Source of the DNA: Liriodendron chinense
Lineage: Eukaryota > Streptophyta > Magnoliopsida > Magnoliales > Magnoliaceae
Assembly (NCBI GenBank): GCA_003013855.2
Contig: ML058476.1
Coordinates: forward strand, 514,011 to 578,010
DNA length: 64,000 bases
Direction of reading: 5' to 3'
The position numbers and the translations under genes are program-made. The notes under the pieces were generated by a model. The model saw only the letters and a list, made by a program, of their open reading frames with translations. It had not been told where the DNA came from and did no database searches. How positions within the stretch are numbered: the first letter of the stretch is position 1; each line of letters opens with the position of its first letter. Positions 37,382 to 48,257 of this stretch are shown one piece after another.

Positions 37382-38315
37382 CCGCCTGCATGAAATTACA
37401 TATGTGAATAGTTGCACCAAAATCTATCCACCAGGAGTCTGTGGACATATCAGCTAAATTTGATCCAAAAAATACTAAAATATAGTTTTTACCCTTAGAA
37501 ACGAGTCATGCTTTAAATCCTTCACAATCCTTCTTCTGACGACTAGGCTTATTGCAAAAGAAGCAGCCATCATTAGGACCATTCCTTTTCTTCTTAAATA
37601 TTTTTTCAGAGTTAGACTGATTTGTCACCCGCAGGACTCGAAGAACTTTTTCTTGAAGTGTGCTTTCTTTTCTTATTTCTTTTTCGTCCTTGACCAGATG
37701 TCACTAGGTGCGCACTTTGTGTCTTGCTCGACCTTCTAAGTCTCTCTTCCTCCTAAACGCACTGAGATATCAGTTCGTTCAATGTCCACTTTTCCTTTTG
37801 AGTATTATAGCTGATTTGGAATTGACCGAACTGTGGAGGGAGGGAATTTAAAACCAAAAAAATCAGGAGTTCATTTTCAATCTTAAAGCCCAATGTGCGG
37901 ATTTTAGCCACCACATCAGACAATTCACCAATGTACTCCCTGATATTTCCTTGACCATTATAGGTGGCTTGAGTCAGCTTATGTAAAAGTGAACTCAACT
38001 CAGCTTTATCTGATTTCTTAAATCGTTTTCCTATTTAGTCAAGAAATCTTTAGCTTTCTTGGTGTCGGGCATAACACCCTGCATGGTGTCAGAAATCGAG
38101 TTCTTTATGATCTTGAGACACATCTTATTTAACTTGGTCCAGGCCTTGTAATGAGCCTTTTTCTAATTCTGAACTAGAGTCAGTTAGAATAGGAGGCTCT
38201 ACTTCCTCTAGGGCCAGGTCCAAGTCCATGCAACCTAGGACTATTTCAACGGACGACTTCCATTTAGAATAGTTGAACCCAGTAAGCAAGGGGTATGGAA
38301 TTGAATTGGGTTAGA
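37382..38315 (-). pseudogene. Copia gag remnant with altered zinc knuckle
   Basis: It reads from FNYSKWKSSVEIVLGCMD (about 38250) through the UBN2-type gag core (37753-37998, with LTQATYNGQGNIREYI and LNSLPPQFGQF) to the CCHC knuckle at 37524-37565 and the protease start WWIDFGATIH. The knuckle reads CFFCNKPSRQKKDC, so Arg replaces the His zinc ligand. A TGA follows FKA where Trp is usual. Several stops lie between 38000 and 38170. It ends at the nested insert. Confidence 0.85.
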
Positions 38316-40473
38316 ATATTGGAAACAGTCATAACTGGACATTTAAAGCATAAAACTCACATCAATAAACAAGTCTCATATAATAATGCATAAACATAAA
38401 CCACAAATATCATGCATGTATGTTCATTCGATCGATTTAGGCCTTCAATCAAATGACCCAGAATGATGATTGGTCATGTTCATCAAAATCTAGCAAGAGC
38501 CGGTCATATCATCATGATTCCTCCTTTGGGTGAAATTGTAACATACAGGAGACTCTACTGAATATGAAGCTGACCAATGTTGGTGAAATAAATCTAAGAC
38601 ACCCATCACCTTTGGGTGAAATGAATCTCTCACACCTATATCACCATCATCAATCACTTCATCCCGCTCACATCCAGCCAAACGATGACACTTCTTTGTT
38701 CTGACCACCATTGCCTGGCTATGAACGCAACTTAATGCAATCCTATAATGGAGGGTCACTAAATTCCAAGTACAGAAGTCTAGAGGTAGAAATCTTTGCC
38801 AATTGAGGTCACTTTGGTGGCTAACACAATAAGCTCCAATCCCCACTCCTAGACTCAAGGATTGCTTAATGGTCCTGCCCACAACGAACCATTCTGCAAA
38901 AGCTCTAATTCGGCTTAAAACATGGCTGATGTTGACCGCCCGTAGGCTCAAATGTATTCTAAAAAATGGTCGGTTTATTTTCTTAATGGTCAACAACTAA
39001 ATATCAGCCTCAAACACATGGGTAATGGCCCTATTTTAGGCCAAATTTGAACTTTATAATTAATAATCATATTTATATTTTTATGGTAAAAAAAAAAAAA
39101 AACAATAAGACATTAAGCCTAAGGCTAGGTTCAAAGAAACTTTAACTAGGCCCCTGAAAATTGGGCTGCTATACAACATGTTATGGGCTCACAATTAAGC
39201 CCTTTACATTTCTCCAATAAGCCCAAGGTTAAGTCCAAAATGAACATTAAACAGGTCCACCTTAGATCCTTTTTTTTTTTTTTTAAATTGCAATACGCTG
39301 AGAAAATCAAGCCACACCATATGACTTGCATTTAATGCAAGCCAAGCTCACAATATGGTGATGAGCATCTGTCTCATTTTTGTTCTCTGTAAAATGACCT
39401 GATACAGCATGGTGGGACCAATTTCCACCTGCAACAGACCCATCACAATGGCCCAATCCATACGACATACAGGCTCAAGGAACAGGCCCTAAATCAACTT
39501 GAAATGGGCCCATATTCAGCCCGCTGCTTATACTAAACAGCCCCGCACACAGTCCGATGGACAGCCCAAGCCTCTTTCATCTACAACCTACTTAGCCAAA
39601 GCCACATCGCAAACACCTGCAGGCCCTTCTCTTATCCAAAAGGGCTACTGGTCTGGTCGAAACCCTAGCCGCCACATATTTGGGCATCGCCAAATCCGAC
39701 AACCGGCATCCCAGAATCAAGCTTCCCGTTGCGGAATCCAGCTATAGCACCACCAAAATGGAAATTGCCATTCGCACATGAACTTCACAGCCGCCGACCT
39801 GCTTCCGTTGCGCAACAATGGCAGCTACTAAAATCGGTTGCCGCTGAAGAAGAAGATGAGCAGGGGCGACCGGTTTTCATGGCTGCAGCGGCCCTTAATG
39901 GCAGTTAATGAATGGATCCTGCCGGAATCAATGGCAGCTCCAGCGACAGCCATGATCAGGGTCCCGGCGTTTATAGATAGGACGGCAGCGGTCGACCATG
40001 GCGGCGGGCTCGCACAGTGGCGGCAACAGCCGGTGCCGCCCTGATGCTCTCACGGCACCATCAGCCACAGGTTTTGGGTTTTACAGTAGTCGGCCATAGC
40101 TGCCAATGATTGCAGTATTTTTTATTTATTACTGTAGTCAATAGGATCTGGCCAACAGTAGAGATTGGAAATCATGGCCGACATTAGGGTTTCAAGTGGT
40201 CCGAATATGAGCATAACTGCCGACGATCCGGTGATCGCTTATCTCCATGGCCGTCTGAACCTTTGTATAACAACACAAAGGTACCCTACAAAGGGGTTTT
40301 TCATTATACGATTGCACAAGTAACAAGACTATACGCCCATCTCTACATGGTCACAAGGCCATACGCCAACTGTAGAACGGCCGATCATGGGTGTGATGTC
40401 CTTGTGCTAATAGAAAAAATCAATCGAGCAAACTCCAATGCATTGCAAGATCTACCATATTGAAGCATAGTTT
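38316..40473 (-). other. Copia leader between primer site and gag
   Basis: About 2.1 kb with no recognisable domain on either strand. The frames at 38490-38996 and 39838-40044 have no family signal. The GGC/GCC-rich stretch 39780-40050 differs in composition from its surroundings and could be captured host sequence, but I cannot identify a source. Confidence 0.45.
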
Positions 40474-40486
40474 GCTCTGATACTAA
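40474..40486 (-). promoter_or_regulatory. Primer-binding site, initiator-Met tRNA type
   Basis: TTAGTATCAGAGC on the minus strand follows the 5' LTR end (..GATTAACA) after one base. The canonical copia site is TGGTATCAGAGC, so there is one mismatch. Confidence 0.8.
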
Positions 40487-40487
40487 C

Positions 40488-40863
40488 TGTTAATCTTGAT
40501 ATTGCGGAATAATCGGATCGCCAATGCATTAACAATGGAGATTCCATACTATAATCATAAAGCCATACCTGATTGGGAAGACATTCCCGATGCCTTGCTG
40601 AGAAGAGCTCTTCGTCTTCCACACCAAAAGAGGGCCAGAGAAGCTTACCCATCACACTTCTCTCCTTCTAGGGTCTCCATACTGTAGGTTTCCATATCTG
40701 GCTTAATAACCGCAAATAAGGAACACGGTCCAAGCGTCCCGTCCCAAACCTATTTGTAATGATCATAACTATAGTGGGGCCCACTGAATCGCTCAATCTA
40801 AATAATCCAACGGTCACGATCTAAACTGATGATCATGTGTGGCCCACTTAATGGAGTCTTACG
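40488..40863 (-). repeat. 5' LTR of the copia element, promoter deleted
   Basis: 376 bp. It is collinear with the 3' LTR except for a deletion of about 59 bp between CACACC and AAAGAGGGCC, which removes the TATA region. The outer end reads CTTACG instead of the expected TTACA, so the terminal CA is mutated or the boundary is a few bases off. Confidence 0.8.
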
Positions 40864-41024
40864 TTTGAAGTACACATTGAGCTTTATCTTTCAAAATATT
40901 AATTTTGTTAATTGCTAATAGTACTTTCACCACTATAAAAACCAAGTCAGCTGAAATTTAGAAAGGATAGAACATTGGATATCTTTATTCTTTTATTATC
41001 ATTATTATATGAAATTTATACAAA

Positions 41025-44000
41025 TCAAGGAAGGATAGCATAGTAGGAAATGTGGACCACATCTCGAGGGTCAGAAGGTGGGTGGGTCTTGTTTCTGAGC
41101 CTCAGCTGTTGGTAGTCCTTATAACTAAACCCTCTGTATTTGGGTCCTTGTCCAATTTCTTGCGTGAATTGAGGCAGTGGTTCAACCCACTTCCCTCCAT
41201 CCAGATTATAGAAGAATGCATACGAATGTCGGCTTTTCCCTTCCTTTCTCACCACCCTGTGAGTGGCGCTCTTCAGCTTTCCGTTGCTCAGCACCTTTTC
41301 AAACGTTCCCCAAATAATTAAAAAAGAAAAGCAAGATTTATCTTGGGTTAGAATTTGAGTGGAATGGTTTAGCGATAGGGTCTACAATTACCCTGGCCCA
41401 TCTATCTTGTGCTGTAAACATAGGCCCAAGTTCGGGTCTGGGCCTGAAATTTAGACCCGTTTGTTTACCAGTCTGACTTGCTGCTAGGGGCGGCAATGGC
41501 CCGGGTTAGCCTGCCCTGCTTTGTAGGACCAGGGTTTGGACCGTTTGGGTATCTGAACTGGGCCTGATAGAAAGGCCCAGGATTGAAATCTAAACCCAGC
41601 GTCCAGGTGGGACGTCGTCCTATTTAGGGCCTGTTTGGTTGGCATTTGGAAACCTGTTTCCAGCTTAAAATTCGGATTCCAGCGAAATTCAATTTTAATT
41701 GGTGTGTTTGGCGGCAAATTCCAGCCAAACAAAATTCCATCTGAAAACCTAAATTGGTTGGAATCGAGATTAGTGAAAACGGTGTGGGGGACTGTTTCTA
41801 TGGAAGGGAAAAGAGCTGGAAGTGACTGTCATTCAATATTGACATAATACCCCCAAGGTGGTGCCAGCACCCGAATTTGAATTTTCTCTATAATCTAGAT
41901 TATGCAACCAAACACGCCTTTAAGGTTTCAAGGTTCGCACATGCTTGTTTTGGCGTTTTGAGCCATCAGGCAATAGCATTTACTATGCGGGCCGGGCGTG
42001 GACAGATCTGGGCCTGGCCCATTGACAGCCCTAATTTAGCAAGGCGACCGATCAGACTACTACCATAGTCCACCGCCTCTTTCTCCTCACACGTGCGACT
42101 TATGTATGGCTTTCCAGACCATCCAAATTGCGGGGCATGTTGTCGATAGAGCATATCTCAAAAATCAAACTGCCCAATCTATCCACACCATCCAATTGAT
42201 GGATATCAGATGGATGGTTAAAACTAAAATTGTTAGCGGTCCAAATTTCCAACCGGGAATGGGATGGTTACCAGATTTTTGGGTCATGCTCATTCAAAAT
42301 AATTGGTCAACGATTCGGACGGTCTGAATTTCCATGGAATTATTCCAGTACTCGGAAATCATCAGATTAGAATATTCCTAGCCCTTTGATCTCTGGACTT
42401 CTTTTACTTCAATCTAAACCGTTGTCATCTTTTCTCATTGATCAAACTGTTGCAATCCACTGATATGGAAGATTTCAGAGTCATCCACCATCCACAGTGG
42501 GATGAAGAAATGAACGGTTTAGATCAGCTAACAGGACCAAATCATGTCCCTGTGGGGAGCGGATTAGGTGAGACCCCGGATCCACCGAGGTGTGTGGGAC
42601 CCCTGAATGTGAGGCCTACTGTGATGTATTTGACAACATCCGTGCCGTCCATCCGCATTGAAAGCTCATTTTAGAGCATGATCCAAAAAATGAAACAGTT
42701 ATAAATTCCAGATGGACCATAGTACATGAAACCGTGGTGATTGAGCATTAAAAACTTCTTGTGGACCATAAAAGCATTGGATCAAGATGATATTTATGTG
42801 GTCTCTTCATTTAGATGTTTGTGACCTAATAAACAGATTGGATGGAAAATAAACATTCCGGTGGAATCCATGAAGTTTTTAATGGTGAGGATTCAATCAC
42901 GACTGTTTCCTGTGGTGTGGTCGACCTAAATTTCGTCAGCTTATTCTGTTTTTGTATCATGCCCTAAAATGAGCATTCAAAATGGTTGGATGGTGAGGAT
43001 TTAAGGAACATACATCACTGTGGGCCCCACACTCAGGCGTCCCACCCACGTCGGTGGATCCGGGTTCTCACCTAATCCGCTCCCGTCCCTGTGCTGACAG
43101 TGCTGTATTTCAATTCCCAATAAAAAATAATAATAATAATCCCAAAATGAAATTGAAAATGGATGTTTCAGAGGAAAACATTGATACCCCGGCAGAAAGT
43201 ACACGGTGAATACGTGTAACTTATATGAAACCGTCAAAATCATGGGCCCCACTTTGGATGGATCCATAAACCTAGAATTTACACAAAAATGATATCCTAG
43301 ATGGCTGATTGAACGACATTCAAGTCATGGTATGGATTCGACAAATAAAGGGCTGTTAATAAAATAAAATAAAAAATAGGATTTCACGATTAGATTTTGG
43401 ATTTATGATCTATCAAGTGGGTCCCACGATTTGGACGGTTTTTTTTTGTTATGTGTCTTCCAACTTGACAATTGCTAAGTGACTACTTATGGCTTTCATA
43501 CTCTGCCAGAGTATCAAATAACTGCCATCCATCAGAACGCGCATGCGAGATCAGGCCCACGATCTACAATCGCTGCGTCGCTAGATGGGGCCCACATCGC
43601 AGCACTTCCCCATGATAAATGGTCCATCCAATGGGCACTGCTGTGGGACGGGATTGGCTACGCTCCAAAAGATCACATCAACTTATGATCCTGACCATCC
43701 AATTGGTGGCATCCAAACAGACGGTCAAACACAAAACCAGTCAACGGTCCTCGTTCAATTAGAAACATTGGTCAACTAAACCGTCCAACCGTTATGATTT
43801 CCAGATCATGGCCCATCCACAGCTGCACCCGCAAGATGGACGGTTCAGATGGTCGATCAAGTAACACATGTGCTGGATGCCGTTGAAATTACCTGGATAA
43901 CATCCCCGACGTTGACGACGATGGTGCCTTCTGTGGGAGTTACAGGGATCCAATCTCCATCGTTGAGGACTTGGAGCCCACCGACGTTATCCTGAAAAAC

Positions 44001-47000
44001 GAATGTGAAGCAATTCCCATCTTCGTGTTCGCTGATTCCGTTGTGGTCGCCATGTGTTGTTGCAGGGAAGTAGCGCAATGCGGCAATGAAATCACTACTG
44101 CGGTCTTTGTTGTAATCCTTCAAGAAGTTCTCAGGAAGTCCCATGCATTCATTCAAGATGGACTCAACAAGCGATGCTGTTTTGCTAAGCTGGCAACAGA
44201 TCTCTTCCAAAACTCCCCTGCAAAATCAATGGAAGAAAAATGCAACTATATCGACCCTCCCCTCATAGTAAAAGCTTCTAGTTCTATAAATACATGAGAG
44301 CGGCATGTTTGGCCCGCGGGGTTAAATGGTGTAGGATTGTATTATATGGAAGTAACACCATTATTGCACAATGATTACATAAAACACCACGGTATTTTGA
44401 CGGTCTAATCCCACGATTGGGATCAAAATCTTCCCTCATGGAAATATATTGTATTAAGTAAAGATAATTGTGCTTTAATGGGCTATGAAATTGTAAGACG
44501 TTACATATGCCGGTTACTTGTACACATATGCAACTCAAGTAGTCACGTGTAAAGGTCACATATGTATGGATAGAGAGTATAAAATGCATGCACCAATGTG
44601 GGCTTATAAATGTAGTGGATTTTAAAATCTATAAAAAAATCCTGCAACATTTACTATTGACTCTGGCTAATATGATACGGGAATTAATTCAATCTTTTCC
44701 ATCGTTCCGGGATGTAATTTACATGAGACCAAATACAATTCTATACCACCTAATGCCACACACCAAACGACCCTAGCACATGGAGTAGCAATGCTCGAAT
44801 GACCAATTGGAAAGAATGTGAGAAAAATAGCAAGCAACAATGGTTTTTTTGTTGTTATTTGTTTTTAGTTTGTGTTAATCGATATATATTTAGAAGTAAA
44901 TCTAATTTGATTTATTTATGCTAAATGCTTCCCACCATTCTTAATAAAAAGTGGGTCACTTGCAAGCAAGCTATCCGATTGCTTACTGAGTATGCTTCGT
45001 GGGGCCACTGTGGATGTATGCATCTTATCTACCTCGTCTAGGCATTTTTCCATCTCATTTAGGGTATGCCATAAAAAATGGAAGTACATCCAAAGCTTTA
45101 AGTAGACCACACCATAGGAAACGGTGAGGATAATGATGTCCGCCCACCGTGACGTCTATTTGTCATCCAACCTGTTGATAAGGTCACACAGACATCGATG
45201 AAGGGAATACACAAATACGATCAACTTGATCCAAAACTTCTTTGGTCCAGAAAGTTTTCAATGGTAGATGTTCAATCCACATCGTTTCCTATGGTGTGAT
45301 CCACCTGAGTCTTAGATATGCTTTAAGTTTGGTCTCATGCCCAATAATGGGCTGGTAAAACAGATGGATGGCATGGATAAGACACATACATTACAGTGGG
45401 CCCCATAGAGTTTACTTAGTATGCAATTCACTTCAGGTAGGCCCATCACTTGGCACAAAAATAAGATTGATCTGCGGTGAGCTAAACATTTGGAATAAAT
45501 AGTGAACTGATGGTTTGATTCATCATACAAATGGGGCCCAGTTAATGATAAGGTTAAATTGTTAGAAGCTAGTCCAAGTCAGATGGACGCGGATTGCCTG
45601 CGGAGAGCCTTCCGCAGCACCTCCTGTGCTCGGAATCTAGGTGGGGCCCACCGTGATGTTTGTGAGAAATCTACGCCGTCCAAACGTTTTGTGATACCAT
45701 TTTAAGTGTTGCGACAAAAAATGAACGCGATCCAAGACTCAAGTGGGCCAAAACATGTGACGATTGAACTTCAATAGTTGAAATATTCATGGGGCCACAG
45801 AAGTTTCGAATCAGGATAATATTTGTGTTTTCAGCTCATCTCAATAGGAATAACATTATGAACAGTATGGATGGCATATAAACATTACTGTGGACCCCAT
45901 AGAGGTTTCAACAGTAGGAATTTTCCTACCCACCTTTTGCTTTAGTGCGGTCCACTTGAGTCTTGGATCCCGTTCATTTGTTGTCGCAATGCCTAAAATG
46001 ATCTCACAAAACGGTTGGACGGCGTAGATTTCTCACAAACATCACGGTGGGCCCAACTAGATTCCGAGCACAGGAGATGCCTACCGAAGCCTTTTGCAAG
46101 TAGGGCTGCACATCTGCCCCCGTTAACCCGCCCGACCCGACCCAGTAGAAACCCGATCCGTCCCGACCCGACTGAGAAAACGGTCTGGTCCCAAGTAGAT
46201 GCGGCTTGACCGTTTTTAATTTATGTACGATTTTAAGTACATGCCAAACCCGCCCGACCCGACTCATACCCCGACTCGTGTATACCCGACTCGTTCCACC
46301 CGACCCGAACCGCCCCGTTTATACTAGTTTATTGCTTTTAGAAATATCTATATAGCATCATCAATAGGTTAAATGGTCAATAAACATTAGGGCGGACTCT
46401 AGAATCTTTTAATGGTGGGAGTTCAATGACCACTGATTTTTGTGGTGTGGTCTACCTAAAGCTTTTATCTGCTTACTTTTTGGGACTGTCCTATAATAAT
46501 CTGGAAATGTAGATGGACGGCATGGATTTACAGTATATACATCGAGGTGAGCCTCATGGTTAGGGTCTCACCCACATGGCTGGTTCCGGGTCTCACCTAC
46601 TCTCACCCAAGTTGCGCTCATCTCACACTCACAAGGAGTAGATTAGGTGACATCCGGGATCCACCAAAGTAGGTGGCCTCTGATTATGTGTCTTAAATCC
46701 ACACCATCCAATTATTTTGAAAGATCATTTTAGGATATGATACCAAAAATGAAGCTAACTCAAATCTTAGGTGAACCACACCATAGAAACATAGTCCTAA
46801 CCCGACCCGACCCCATTTAACATATAGGGTAGGGTAGGGTAGGGTTAGGGTTGACCCTTTTACAAGTAGGGTAGGGTTAGGGTTGGGTCAGCTCAACCCG
46901 GACCGAAACCCGAACCTTTAAATATATTTAGGTTCGGTCCAGGGTTGGGCCTAACCCGACCGAGGCCTATTCGCAAGCAATCCGCGTCCAAGTCGGATGG

Positions 47001-48154
47001 GCGCGGATTGCATCTCCTGTGCAAGGAATTTGGGTGGGGCCCACCGTGAGGTTTGTGAGAAATCTATGCCGTTTAACCGTTTTGTGAAATCATTTTAGGC
47101 GTTGCGACCAAAATTGAACGGGATCCAAGACTTAAGTGGGCCGAAAACATGATGATTGAACTCCCACAGTTGAAATATTCGTGGGGCCACAGAAGTTTCG
47201 AATCAGGATAATATTTGTCTTTTCAGTTCATCTCAGTAGGAATGACATTATGAACGGTATGTATGGCATATAAGCATCACTGTGGACCCCATAGAGGTTT
47301 CAACGGTAAGAATTTCCCTACACACCTTTTGCTTTAGTGCGGCCCACTTGAGTTTTGGATCCTGTTCAATTTTGGTCGCAACGCCTACAATGATCTCACA
47401 AAACGGTTGGACGGTGTAGATTTCTCACAAACCTCACAGTGGGCCTCACCCAGATTCCTTGCGCAGGAGATGCCTGCCTTTCGCAGGCAATCCGCGCCCA
47501 AGTCGGATGGGGGTGGCAGTGGCTAACATTGTGATGTGACCAACAGGGGTGGGTGGGTGTCCTAACAATGGAGCGTGTCAACTAACCTATAAAATAAAAT
47601 TAAAAAAGTCAGATGTGACTCGTTTAAGTCGACTTGAACTCAGTTGAGTTCAAAATCCTGCTCCGTAGAGTCATATTGAAAATAGAGGGTGGTTGGACCC
47701 GACAATTTGGCGAGTCACAACTCAATTCCGGACCGAACAAGTACGACAAGTCACCGAGTCTTACAGCGTCTAGATGATACCTGAATTCAGGTGGATCTTC
47801 AGGGTACACATTGAGGTTCGCCAGCTCCGATCCAGCGGACGGCACGAACATCAGCAAGTACTCGTTCTTGTCAGCCGAATGCTCCGGCTGACGGTTGTAG
47901 CCCGCCGGAAGAGGTGCGTCAGGGCCTGGCTTCCACTTGAGCTTCTCGTCGGTTGGGTACTGAAAGAAGGTCTTGGAGAGGTCGATGGCTCGAGCCATGA
48001 GCTCGGGTGACACCCCGTGGTTAACTATCTGGAAGAACCCAGACTCGGTGCATGCACGAGTAATTATCTCAGTGGCCTTCTTCTTACCATCCTCGTCTCC
48101 TTTGTGAAAGAAGGGAGAGAGGTCTACAGTAGGAATGCTAGACTTGACTACCAT
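41025..48154 (-). CDS. 2-oxoglutarate/Fe(II)-dependent dioxygenase, copy 2 (three exons)
   Basis: Paralogue of the gene at 16684-20175 with identical architecture. Exons 47781-48154, 43893-44217 and 41025-41294 have the same lengths (374, 325, 270), the same phases, and give 322 residues. Iron ligands (SEHEDGNC, SATHRVV) and RxS (SRHSY) are intact and no stop is seen, so it should be expressible. Copy 2 keeps residues that look family-typical where copy 1 has changed (GYNRQPEHS, PGPDAPLPAGY). Changes in exon 2 include FIAALRYF for FMATFRYF and DHNG for DDNG. Intron 1 grew to 3.6 kb and intron 2 to 2.6 kb by MITE insertion. A TATAAATA lies 44-51 bases upstream of the ATG and an AATAAA (minus) at 40984-40989. 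A MITE absent from copy 1 lies about 55 bases beyond the TATA box. Confidence 0.9.
41637..41929. mobile_element. Tourist/Harbinger-like MITE in intron 2 of copy 2
   Basis: The ends GGGCCTGTTTGG and (complement) AGGCGTGTTTGG are flanked by TTA on both sides (41634-41636, 41930-41932), the 3-bp duplication typical of PIF/Harbinger MITEs. It is absent from intron 2 of copy 1. The inner TTTGGCGGCAAATTCCAGCC motif is shared with the cluster at 28430-29580. Confidence 0.7.
42555..43084. mobile_element. Mutator-like long-TIR MITE with perfect 9-bp target duplication
   Basis: GTCCCTGTG flanks it at 42546-42554 and 43085-43093. The termini GGGAGCGGATTAGGTGAGA and its complement at the right end are perfect inverted repeats. 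The interior carries the GTGGG..GATGTAT and 'gatggaaaataaacattcc' landmarks of the most abundant repeat of this window. Intron 2 of dioxygenase copy 1 has the unoccupied site (near 17314-17330). Confidence 0.9.
44304..44775. mobile_element. TIR element in intron 1 of copy 2 (paralogue of 18560-19030)
   Basis: The same element as in copy 1, with diverged ends (ATGTTTGGCCCGC and CACCAAACGACCC). Internal blocks such as 'gggctatgaaattgtaaga' are shared. Confidence 0.6.
44976..45430. mobile_element. Long-TIR MITE in intron 1 of copy 2 (paralogue of 19195-19645)
   Basis: The ends CGATTGCTTACTGAGTATGC and 'gtttacttagtatgcaattc' form the inverted arms. Collinear with the copy 1 intron. Confidence 0.65.
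45585..46989. mobile_element. GCGGATTGC-family MITE split by an inner insertion
   Basis: The termini GGACGCGGATTGCCTGCGG and the complementary end GCAAGCAATCCGCGTCC are flanked by AAGTCAGAT (45576-45584) and AAGTCGGAT (46990-46998), a 9-bp duplication with one change. The two arms of about 500 bp end at about 46099. A further 870 bp of ACCCG/GGGTA-rich sequence and a truncated GTGGG-family element (about 46330-46790) is inserted just before the right terminus, with GCAAG on both sides. Confidence 0.75.
46827..46885 (+). repeat. GGGTA-rich tract with G-quadruplex potential
   Basis: GGGTAGGGTAGGGTAGGG followed by TTAGGG and a second shorter run. Four G-triplets with two-base loops fit a quadruplex motif. 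It grades into ACCCG-type degenerate repeat, so it is not a telomere array. Confidence 0.6.
46999..47499. mobile_element. GCGGATTGC-family MITE with perfect 9-bp target duplication
   Basis: The termini GGGCGCGGATTGC and GCAATCCGCGCCC are perfect inverted repeats, flanked by AAGTCGGAT at 46990-46998 and 47500-47508. The left flank is at the same time the right target duplication of the MITE ending at 46989, so the two elements share it. Confidence 0.9.
47510..47607 (+). mobile_element. SINE 3' fragment
   Basis: GGGGGTGGCAGTGGCTAACA through GGTGGGTGGGTG to an A-rich end resembles the 3' half of the SINE at 4197-4328. The 5' tRNA-like half is missing. Confidence 0.45.
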
Positions 48155-48197
48155 CTTAGCGTCTCTTGTTTTTTTGGCTGTGACTCAAATCTCATCT

Positions 48198-48205
48198 TAT
48201 TTATA
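48198..48205 (-). promoter_or_regulatory. TATA box of dioxygenase copy 2
   Basis: TATAAATA on the minus strand, 44-51 bases upstream of the ATG at 48154, in sequence conserved with copy 1 (AGATGAGATTTGAGTCA follows in both). Confidence 0.6.
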
Positions 48206-48257
48206 AGGGCTCGGATTAGGTTACTACCCCACTCGGACGAGGGCGGTTTGGCTGTTG

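Larger units (their letters stand above)
30984..40863 (-). mobile_element. Ty1/copia LTR retrotransposon, defective, with nested insertion
   Basis: Order on the minus strand: 5' LTR (40488-40863), initiator-Met-type primer site, long leader, gag, protease-like segment, integrase, reverse transcriptase, RNase H, polypurine tract, 3' LTR (30984-31418). Integrase before reverse transcriptase defines Ty1/copia. It is inserted downstream of dioxygenase copy 2. The LTRs differ at roughly 20 of about 370 aligned positions by eye, and stops interrupt gag and pol, so it is old and cannot encode its own proteins. A second LTR-type element of 2.35 kb interrupts it between the gag zinc knuckle and the integrase region. 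No clean 5-bp target duplication is visible at the outer ends. Confidence 0.9.

Noticed and set aside
46827..46885. Interstitial telomere array (GGGTA/TTAGGG words)
   Set aside because: Plant telomere repeats are TTTAGGG. Here the units are mostly GGGTA and grade into ACCCG-type degenerate repeat, so no telomeric origin is supported.
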